From Pseudomonas sp. 30_B (GTDB lineage Bacteria; Pseudomonadota; Gammaproteobacteria; Pseudomonadales; Pseudomonadaceae): a stretch of 64,000 nucleotides of DNA. Position 1 is the first letter of the stretch, and each line of letters starts with the position of its first letter. Positions 57,805-64,000 of this stretch are shown here, one piece after another. The position numbers and the translations under genes were made by a program. The DNA is taken from contig NZ_JAFGYY010000008.1 in assembly GCF_017491605.1 (NCBI RefSeq), positions 178,090-242,089 of the forward strand, in the 5' to 3' direction. The notes beneath the pieces are model-generated. The model did not search any database. It had not been told where the DNA came from and saw only the letters and a list, made by a program, of their open reading frames with translations.

Positions 57805-57819
57805 GCAATGCTGCTGCGC

Positions 57820-58542
57820 TTACAGGCCCATCACCAGGTCGAGGTAGCGGCTAAGGATGCCACGCATTTCATCGATCTGCAGGTGCTCGGCCCCGTCCAG
57901 CAGGCCCTGATACTCCATCTGCAGGATGATGGCCGTCAACACCTTGGCGTCCTGCTCCGGCTGCCTGGAACCGAGCACTTCGAAGAAATGCACGACGCCC
58001 AGGGAGAGGATGCGCCGGTGCCGCTGCGCCAGCTCCACCAGGCTCGGGTTGAGCAGTGCCTCCTGGCGGAAGGCCTGCTCGGCCAGCAGGTGCTCGCGGC
58101 GCTGGTTCAGTTGCACCTGCACGTACTGGATCGCCAGCTCGACGATGTTGTCGGTCAGCGCGCGGCGCGCCTTGGGGTCGTCCTGGCCAAGGCTTGCGGC
58201 CATCGCCTGCAGATCGCCCTCGACGCTGGCCCAGAAGGCCGAGAGCGCTTCGGCGCTGCGTTCGACGAAGAGCGCGAAGGTGTCGGTGATGAGATCCTGG
58301 ATGTCCTTGAAGTAGTAGGTGGTGGCCGACAGCGGCACACCGGCCTCGGCGGCGACGGCGCGGTGGCGCACGGCGCGCACGCCGTCGCGGACGATGATCC
58401 GCAGCGCGGCGTCGAGGATCGCCTGGCGGCGCTGCTCGCTGCCCTGGCGGCTGGCCTTGCGGCCCTGGTACTGAACACTTTCTGCGATGGCGCTGGCGAC
58501 TTGCGCGGCGCTGTCTCGCGGGGACACTTGGGTCACTGGCAT
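57820..58542 (-). CDS. TetR-family transcriptional regulator
   Basis: 240 aa. An N-terminal extension (about 35 residues) precedes the HTH: RRQAILDAALRIIVRDGVRA, then HRAVAAEAGVPLSATTYYFK. The C-terminal helical domain has AIQYVQVQLNQRREHLLAEQ. Start chosen at ATG 58542 although GGAGG is only two bases away; ATG 58572 is the alternative, without a ribosome site. Target unknown; it could control itself or the operon beginning at 57714. Confidence 0.85.
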   Translation of the reverse strand: MPVTQVSPRDSAAQVASAIAESVQYQGRKASRQGSEQRRQAILDAALRIIVRDGVRAVRHRAVAAEAGVPLSATTYYFKDIQDLITDTFALFVERSAEALSAFWASVEGDLQAMAASLGQDDPKARRALTDNIVELAIQYVQVQLNQRREHLLAEQAFRQEALLNPSLVELAQRHRRILSLGVVHFFEVLGSRQPEQDAKVLTAIILQMEYQGLLDGAEHLQIDEMRGILSRYLDLVMGL

Positions 58543-58737
58543 TACCTCCGGCGGCGCGGCCTGATGGCGCATTGTTCGGGCTTTTCGACGGGGAATCAAT
58601 CGCCGCTCCGCGCTTGCTTTATTACGACAGCATGGAGCTGGCATGGCACGGCGGGCGGCGGGAAGTCCGGCTTGGGGTGTATGACGTGCTACAGGGCGTC
58701 CGGGCCACTTCAATTCGTCGGATGAGCGCCGGAGACC

Positions 58738-58883
58738 GTAGGAGCGGACCTTGTCCGCGAAGTCCCACAGCCATTGCGGCGTTGAAGGATGAACACCCGG
58801 AGGAAGCGGGCACGAGGCCAAGGCGTTCACCGGTCGGCACGCAGTCCGCCGCGATGGATTTCGCGGACAGGGTCCGCTCCTAC
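58738..58883. repeat. BIME: two inverted REP elements upstream of tetR
   Basis: GTAGGAGCGGACCTTGTCCG at the left and CGGACAGGGTCCGCTCCTAC at the right, with a spacer similar in length to the pair at 36267-36413. The flanking parts of 58543-59136 show no gene. Confidence 0.8.
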
Positions 58884-58907
58884 CAGATACTCCTGCGCCC
58901 GTATCGA

Positions 58908-59025
58908 CCCTCACCCTAACCCTCTCCCAGAGGGAGAGGGAACCGTTCGGTATGGGATGAAACCATGGCGTCAGCCGGCACAATCTGCCCCCTCTCCCTG
59001 AGGGAGAGGGCTGGGGATGAGGGGG
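58908..59025. repeat. CCCTCACCCTAACCC dispersed repeat, family 3, copy 2
   Basis: Matches copy 1 (41484-41604) over its whole length: hairpin CCTCTCCC-AGA-GGGAGAGG at the left, centre GCGTCAGCCGGCACAATCTG, and right hairpin CCTCTCCCTGAGGGAGAGG. The left loop differs between copies while both arms still pair. Confidence 0.85.
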
Positions 59026-59093
59026 AAGCACAGGCACGGGTTCATCCAAAGACAGTTGCTCCTACAGCTCGGTTACGCTGCGGCGCAAGAACG

Positions 59094-59116
59094 AAAAAGG
59101 CCGCCCGAAGGCGGCC
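59094..59116 (-). terminator. Terminator of lysS
   Basis: On the minus strand GGCCGCC-TTCG-GGCGGCC followed by five Ts; the loop is a stable UUCG tetraloop. It lies 21 bases after the lysS stop. Confidence 0.9.
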
Positions 59117-59136
59117 TCTTTCCCTGAGTCCTGCGC

Positions 59137-60642
59137 TTACGCCTGCGGGCGCATGTGCGGGAACAGGATGACGTCGCGGATCGACGGCGAGTTGGTCAGC
59201 AGCATCACCAGGCGGTCGATGCCGATGCCTTCGCCGGCGGTGGGCGGCATGCCGTATTCGAGCGCGTTGACGAAGTCGGCGTCGTAGTGCATCGCCTCGT
59301 CGTCACCGGCGTCCTTCTCCTTGACCTGCAGCATGAAGCGCTCGGCCTGGTCTTCGGCGTCGTTGAGCTCGGAGTAGGCGTTGGCGATCTCGCGGCCACC
59401 GATGAACAGCTCGAAGCGGTCGGTGACGCTCGGGTCGTTGTCGTTGCGGCGCGCCAGCGGGGACACTTCGAACGGGTACTGGGTGATGAAGTGCGGCTGC
59501 TCCAGCTTGTGCTCGACCAGCTCTTCGAAAATCATCACCTGCAGCTTGCCCAGGCCTTCGTGGCCGAGGACCTTGGCGCCGGCCTTCTTGGCGATGGCGC
59601 GGGCCTTCTCGAGGTCGTTCAGGTCAGCCGCGGTGAGTTCCGGGTTGTACTTGAGGATGGCATCGAACACGGACAGGCGGGCGAACGGCTCGCCGAAGTG
59701 GAAGACCTTGTCGCCGTAGGGCACGTCGGTGCTGCCGAGCACGGCCTGGGCCAGCTCGCGGAACAGCTCCTCGGTCAGGTCCATGTTGTCTTCGTAGTCG
59801 GCGTAGGCCTGGTAGAACTCGAGCATGGTGAACTCGGGGTTGTGCCGGGTCGAAACGCCTTCGTTACGGAAGTTGCGGTTGATCTCGAAGACCTTCTCGA
59901 AGCCACCGACCACCAGACGCTTGAGGTACAGCTCCGGGGCGATACGCAGGAACATGGCCATGTCCAGCGCGTTGTGGTGGGTTTCGAAAGGCTTGGCCGC
60001 CGCGCCGCCGGGGATGGTCTGCAGCATCGGGGTTTCCACTTCGAGGAAGCCGCGCTCGGACAGGAAACGACGGATGTGGGCGATGACCTGGGAGCGCACG
60101 CGGAAGGTGTGGCGGGTTTCCTCGTTGACGATCAGGTCGACGTAGCGCTGGCGGTAGCGCTGCTCGGTGTCGGTCAGGCCGTGGTGCTTGTCCGGCAGCG
60201 GGCGCAGGGACTTGGTCAGCAGGCGCACGCTGGTCATCTCGACGTACAGGTCGCCCTTGCCGGAACGGGCCAGGGTGCCTTCGGCGCCGATGATGTCGCC
60301 CAGGTCCCAGGTCTTGATCTCGGCCAGGGTCTCTTCGGGCAGGGTCTTGCGGTTCACGTAGGCCTGCAGACGGCCGCTGCTGTCCTGCAGGACGATGAAC
60401 GAACCGCGGTTGAGCATGATGCGACCGGCGACCTTGACCGGGATGGCGGCTGCTTCGAGCTCTTCCTTGGTCGCGGTTTCGTACTGTTTCTGCAGGTCCG
60501 CGAAGTAGTTCTCGCGGCGGAAGTCGTTGGGGAAGGCGATGGCCTTGGCCTCACGCACGGCGGCAAGCTTTTCCTTGCGCTGGGCGATCAGCTTGTTTTC
60601 TTCCTGTTGCAGTTCGGTAGCGTCGAGTTGTTGGTCGCTCAT
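59137..60642 (-). CDS. lysS: Lysyl-tRNA synthetase, class II
   Basis: Charges tRNA-Lys; 501 aa. Anticodon-binding OB-fold at residues about 60-170 ([20 protein letters not shown]). Class II motif 1 around [17 protein letters not shown], motif 2 [18 protein letters not shown], motif 3 [20 protein letters not shown]. It follows prfB on the same strand, the usual prfB-lysS pair. Confidence 0.97.
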   Translation of the reverse strand: MSDQQLDATELQQEENKLIAQRKEKLAAVREAKAIAFPNDFRRENYFADLQKQYETATKEELEAAAIPVKVAGRIMLNRGSFIVLQDSSGRLQAYVNRKTLPEETLAEIKTWDLGDIIGAEGTLARSGKGDLYVEMTSVRLLTKSLRPLPDKHHGLTDTEQRYRQRYVDLIVNEETRHTFRVRSQVIAHIRRFLSERGFLEVETPMLQTIPGGAAAKPFETHHNALDMAMFLRIAPELYLKRLVVGGFEKVFEINRNFRNEGVSTRHNPEFTMLEFYQAYADYEDNMDLTEELFRELAQAVLGSTDVPYGDKVFHFGEPFARLSVFDAILKYNPELTAADLNDLEKARAIAKKAGAKVLGHEGLGKLQVMIFEELVEHKLEQPHFITQYPFEVSPLARRNDNDPSVTDRFELFIGGREIANAYSELNDAEDQAERFMLQVKEKDAGDDEAMHYDADFVNALEYGMPPTAGEGIGIDRLVMLLTNSPSIRDVILFPHMRPQA

Positions 60643-60690
60643 GGTCGTTCTATCTGCCTGGCGTCTTAATCAAATGGGTTACTGGCAGGA

Positions 60691-60708
60691 GCGGGCCGCC
60701 CGGCCCGC
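60691..60708 (-). terminator. Hairpin between prfB and lysS
   Basis: GCGGGCC-GCCC-GGCCCGC, a 7-bp G+C stem in the 81-base gap. There is no T-run, so it is more likely an mRNA-stability or attenuation hairpin. Confidence 0.35.
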
Positions 60709-60723
60709 CCTTGCGGGTGCGGA

Positions 60724-61819
60724 TCAGAGGCCCTGTTTCAGGCTGGCTTCGAGGTACTCGTCGAGGTCGCCGTCGAGAACCTTCTGGCAGTCGCTACGCT
60801 CGACGCCGGTCCGCAGATCCTTGATGCGCGAGTCATCGAGCACGTAGGAACGGATCTGGTGACCCCAGCCGATATCGGACTTGCTCTCTTCCAGCGCCTG
60901 CGCGGCGGCGTTGCGCTTCATCATCTCCAGCTCGTACAACTTGGCCCGCAGCATCTTCATGGCGGTGTCCTTGTTGGCATGCTGGGAGCGCTCGTTCTGG
61001 CACGCCACCACGGTATTGGTCGGCACGTGGGTGATACGCACCGCCGAGTCGGTGGTGTTCACGTGCTGACCGCCGGCGCCGGAGGAGCGGTAGGTGTCGA
61101 TGCGCAGGTCGGCCGGGTTGATCTCGATCTCGACCCTGTCGTCGATCTCGGGGGACACGAACACCGCCGAGAACGAGGTGTGGCGACGGGCGCCGGAGTC
61201 GAACGGGCTCTTGCGCACCAGGCGGTGCACGCCGATCTCGGTGCGCAGCCAGCCGAAGGCGTACTCGCCCTTGATATGCACGGTGGCGCCCTTGATGCCG
61301 GCGACTTCACCCTCGGACAGTTCGATGATGGTGGCGTCGAAGCCGCGCTTGTCGGCCCAGCGCAGGTACATGCGCAGCAGGATATTGGCCCAGTCCTGGG
61401 CTTCGGTGCCGCCGGAGCCGGCCTGGATATCCAGGTAGGCGTTGTTCGGGTCCATCTCGCCACTGAACATGCGGCGGAACTCGAGCTTCTCGAGGATTTC
61501 GCGCAGGCGCTGGACTTCGCTCTCGACGTCGCTGACGGCGCCTTCGTCATTCTCCTCGACCGCCATCTCGAGCAGATCGCGGGAGTCGGCCAGACCGCCG
61601 GTGAGCTCGTCGAGGGTCTCGACGATCTGCGCCAGCATGGCGCGCTCGCGGCCCAGGTTCTGGGCGTATTCGGGCTTGTTCCAGACCGCCGGGTCTTCCA
61701 GCTCGCGGTTTACTTCGATCAGACGATCATGTTTCAGATCGTAGTCAAAGATACCCCCGAATGGACTGGGTACGGTCGGAGAGGTCCTTGATGCTGTTGA
61801 GGATCGGTTGGATTTCCAT
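60724..61819 (-). CDS. prfB: Peptide chain release factor 2 (programmed +1 frameshift)
   Basis: Recognises UGA and UAA stop codons and triggers peptide release; 364 aa after frameshift. The zero frame starts at ATG 61819 ([20 protein letters not shown]) and meets UGA as codon 25 (61747-61745). The site reads GGGGG-TATCTTTGAC: an internal Shine-Dalgarno-like run, slippery CUU (61750-61748), then UGA-C, as in E. coli prfB. Reading resumes at GAC (61746). Anticodon-mimic tripeptide SPF in [12 protein letters not shown]; catalytic GGQ in [17 protein letters not shown]. lysS is downstream. Confidence 0.96.
61745..61762 (-). promoter_or_regulatory. prfB programmed frameshift site
   Basis: GGGGGTATCTTTGAC on the minus strand: the G-run pairs with 16S rRNA, CUU slips to UUU, and the weak UGA-C stop gives time to shift. 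When RF2 is scarce the frameshift rate rises, so the factor controls its own synthesis. Confidence 0.93.
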
Positions 61820-61939
61820 GGCGGGCATCTCTCACGGGTAAAGGGCGTAGAAAAGCCGGCAAGTATACGTGATTTTTCGCAAGCCTTTCAGGCTTTACGA
61901 CAAAGCACCGCCGTCGTTTCCCCGCCCCTCGGACGTGCC

Positions 61940-62950
61940 TCAGCCCGCGATCCCGACCTGATTGCGGCCGCCGTGCTTGGCGTTGTAGAGCGCCTCATCG
62001 GCCATCTCGATCAGCTGGCGATACGGCTGGCCGGACGCCGGTGTCACGGTGGCCACGCCGATGCTGATGGTCAGCGGTGCGCCGGGATATGGCAGTTCGT
62101 GGGCGATCCCCAGGTCCTGCACCGAGCGCCGGAGCTTTTCCGCCAGCAGGCGCGCGCCCCCCGGCGAGGTGCCCGGAAGTACCAGGACGAACTCCTCGCC
62201 GCCGTAGCGCGCCGGCAGGTCCGATGGGCGGCTGCAGGTGGCGCGGATCGCCCCTGCCACCTGGCGCAACGCCTCGTCGCCCTGCACGTGGCCGAAGGTG
62301 TCGTTGTAGATCTTGAAGTGGTCCACGTCGATCAGCAGGATCGACAACTGGGTCTGCTCACGCTGCGCGCGGCGCCATTCCATTTCCAGGTACTCGTCGA
62401 AATGGCGGCGGTTGGACAGCCCGGTGAGGCCGTCGGAGTTCATCAGCCGCTGCAGCACCAGGTTGGTTTCCAGCAGCTGCTGCTGGCTTTCACGCAGGGC
62501 GCGGTAGGCCTCGTCGCGCTGCTGCAGGGCCAGGAACGAACGCGAGTGGTAGCGGATGCGCGCCACCAGCTCGATGGCGTCGGGCAGCTTGACCAGGTAG
62601 TCGTTGGCGCCGGCGGAGAACGCCGCGCTCTTCACCGACGGCTCCTCCTTGGTCGACAGCACGATGATCGGGATGTCACGGGTCGCCACGTTGGCCCGGT
62701 AGTCGCGCACCAGCGCCAGGCCGTCGGCGCCGGGCATCACCAGATCCTGGAGGATCACCGTCGGCTTGATCTGGATCGCCAGGGCGATCGCCTGCTGCGG
62801 GTCGGCGCAGAAGTGGAAATCGATGTTGGGGTCGTCCGCCAGGGCGCGGCGCACGGCCTCGCCGATCATCGGCTGGTCGTCCACCAGCAGCACCATCACG
62901 GCGGAATCGCCTGGAGTGGTCACGGGGTAGGTACTCTGTGTCGGGTTCAT
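61940..62950 (-). CDS. wspR: WspR, response-regulator diguanylate cyclase
   Basis: Makes c-di-GMP on phosphorylation by the Wsp surface-sensing complex; 336 aa. Receiver domain at residues about 18-135 with phospho-Asp69 ([12 protein letters not shown]) and Lys121-type region (DYLVKLPDA). A helical stalk runs about 136-172. The GGDEF domain has active site GGEEF (250-254) and inhibitory site RPSD (241-244) five residues before it. The start is ATG 62950 (AGGAGCTTTC upstream), not the longer ATG at 62968, which would overlap wspF. Nine bases after wspF. Confidence 0.95.
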   Translation of the reverse strand: MNPTQSTYPVTTPGDSAVMVLLVDDQPMIGEAVRRALADDPNIDFHFCADPQQAIALAIQIKPTVILQDLVMPGADGLALVRDYRANVATRDIPIIVLSTKEEPSVKSAAFSAGANDYLVKLPDAIELVARIRYHSRSFLALQQRDEAYRALRESQQQLLETNLVLQRLMNSDGLTGLSNRRHFDEYLEMEWRRAQREQTQLSILLIDVDHFKIYNDTFGHVQGDEALRQVAGAIRATCSRPSDLPARYGGEEFVLVLPGTSPGGARLLAEKLRRSVQDLGIAHELPYPGAPLTISIGVATVTPASGQPYRQLIEMADEALYNAKHGGRNQVGIAG

Positions 62951-62958
62951 GAAAGCTC

Positions 62959-63966
62959 CTAGCCGCACACGTCGGCGAGACGTCGGGCGATGTCGCCCAG
63001 CGCACGTATCTCTACGGCGGCGCCGATCGCTGCTGCGGCCTTCGGCATGCCGTAGACGGCACTGCTGCCCTGGTCCTGGGCAAGGGTGAGGAAGCCACGC
63101 TCGCGCATGTGCTTGAGCCCTTCGGCACCGTCACGGCCCATGCCGGTGAGCAGCACGCCGATGGCGTCGCCGCTCCAGTTCTCCACCACGCTGTCGAAGA
63201 ACACGTCGATGGACGGACGGTATATATGGCTGCTCGGCTCGGCGGTGTAGGCCAGCTCGCCGTTGCCAAGCAGACGGATATGGTGATTGGTGCCGGCCAG
63301 CAGCACGCAACCGGGCTGCGGCGGCTCGCCCTGGCGCGCCAGGCGCACCGGGATGCTCGCCTGGGTCGCGAGCCAGTCGGCCATGCCGGCGGCGAACACC
63401 TCGTCGACGTGCTGCACCACGACCACGGCGGCGGAAAAGCTTGCCGGCAACTGGCTGAACAGTTCGGCCAGCGCCGCCGGCCCACCGGCGGAGGAGCCGA
63501 TGGCCACCAGCTTGCGTGCACCGCCGCCCTTGCGCAGCGATTCGATGGTGCTGGTCGGGCGCTCATCGCGCGGTGCGTTGAGCCAGGCGAGGTTCTGCAG
63601 CTTGCGCAGCAGCGGACGGGCCGCCTCGTAGGCGTCACCGGTGCCCATGGTCGGGGTATTCACTGCATCCACCGCGCCGTGACCCATGGCATCGAACACG
63701 CGGGTCATGTTCTTTTCCAGGTCGACGGTGACCACGATGATCGCGCAGGGGCTCTGCGCCATGATCCGGCGGGTGGCCTCGACACCGTCCATCACCGGCA
63801 TCAGCAGGTCCATGAGCACCACGTCGGGTTTCTGCACGGCGCACATCTCGATGGCTTCCGCGCCGTTGGCGGCGACCCAGATGACCCGGTGCGCCGGCTC
63901 GAAGGCCAGCGCGCGGCGCATCGCCTCCACCGCCAGGGGCATGTCATTGACGATCCCTATCCGCAT
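62959..63966 (-). CDS. wspF: WspF, CheB-like methylesterase
   Basis: Demethylates the receptor WspA and resets Wsp signalling; loss causes rugose, high c-di-GMP variants in P. aeruginosa. 335 aa: receiver domain with phospho-Asp53 ([13 protein letters not shown]), linker, then CheB catalytic domain with Ser/His/Asp ([32 protein letters not shown]). The start is ATG 63966. The 34 bases to the right edge should be the 3' end of wspE; a TAA at 63970-63968 fits its stop, but too little is visible to annotate it. Confidence 0.95.
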   Translation of the reverse strand: MRIGIVNDMPLAVEAMRRALAFEPAHRVIWVAANGAEAIEMCAVQKPDVVLMDLLMPVMDGVEATRRIMAQSPCAIIVVTVDLEKNMTRVFDAMGHGAVDAVNTPTMGTGDAYEAARPLLRKLQNLAWLNAPRDERPTSTIESLRKGGGARKLVAIGSSAGGPAALAELFSQLPASFSAAVVVVQHVDEVFAAGMADWLATQASIPVRLARQGEPPQPGCVLLAGTNHHIRLLGNGELAYTAEPSSHIYRPSIDVFFDSVVENWSGDAIGVLLTGMGRDGAEGLKHMRERGFLTLAQDQGSSAVYGMPKAAAAIGAAVEIRALGDIARRLADVCG

Positions 63967-64000
63967 CTTAGGGTCGGCTCCCGTTTCGGCGCGAGCCGCG

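Noticed and set aside
60724..61638. Shorter prfB starting at an internal ATG (61638)
   Set aside because: The complete RF2 N terminus is recovered through the frameshift site, which matches the known mechanism.

Overview
The window is chromosomal DNA of a high-G+C gammaproteobacterium, almost certainly a Pseudomonas close to the P. aeruginosa / P. nitroreducens / P. citronellolis group. The evidence is the protein families, the succinylase lysine genes, a wsp surface-sensing locus, mexJKL-like efflux genes, cadR/cadA, and many Pseudomonas-type REP elements. From memory the order follows the P. aeruginosa PA3646-PA3703 stretch. The ndvB-dapE-rlmA-csp block (PA1163-PA1159 in that species) sits inside it, an order I recall from P. 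putida. I ran no database search. No rRNA, tRNA, CRISPR array, transposase or prophage was found.

Layout. 1-10.9 kb (minus strand) is an essential envelope and translation cluster: rpsB-tsf-pyrH-frr-uppS-cdsA-dxr-rseP-bamA-skp-lpxD (lpxD runs off the left edge). 11-22.7 kb holds map, glnD, dapC, a Na+/H+ antiporter, an ArsC/Spx-like protein, a LysE-type exporter, dapD, and the sulfur/tRNA set csdA-csdE with tcdA facing it. 22.9-28.8 kb holds an ndvB-like GH17-GT2 glucan synthase, dapE, an overlooked small ORF, rlmA, a small hypothetical gene and a cold-shock gene. 29.2-36.1 kb holds a Gly/Ala-rich secreted protein, plsB, then a three-gene cassette that looks inserted (low-Mr tyrosine phosphatase, GT4 glycosyltransferase, extended SDR), then a DUF4197 protein. 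36.5-49.5 kb holds mexK-mexJ with divergent mexL, rsmJ, a PEP-mutase-like enzyme, a DUF72 protein, tsaB, adk, ppc and a small RHH-like protein. 49.6-52.6 kb is cadR/cadA with a textbook MerR-type promoter. 53.2-57.7 kb is a tightly overlapping operon: lipoprotein, QEGLA metallopeptidase-like protein, AIM24-like protein, alpha/beta hydrolase, small membrane protein, macrodomain protein. 57.8-64 kb holds a TetR regulator, lysS, prfB (programmed +1 frameshift), wspR and wspF.

How the genes work together. Three consecutive succinyl-branch lysine/diaminopimelate genes (dapC, dapD, dapE) lie within 12 kb. The lipid and outer-membrane genes (lpxD, skp, bamA, rseP, cdsA, plsB, uppS/dxr for undecaprenyl phosphate) form a second theme. 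Surface behaviour (wspF/wspR c-di-GMP signalling, ndvB glucan, the glycan cassette) is a third.

The most unusual content is non-coding. At least four dispersed repeat families occupy the intergenic gaps, and two of them have hairpins with compensatory base changes between copies. One copy supplies the stop codon of the antiporter gene. A 290-bp multi-hairpin block lies downstream of cadA. I did not find a clearly new defence or mobile system. The best candidates for undescribed biology are the structured repeats, the small translationally coupled ORF between dapE and rlmA, the inserted phosphatase/glycosyltransferase/SDR cassette, and the QEGLA-metallopeptidase operon.
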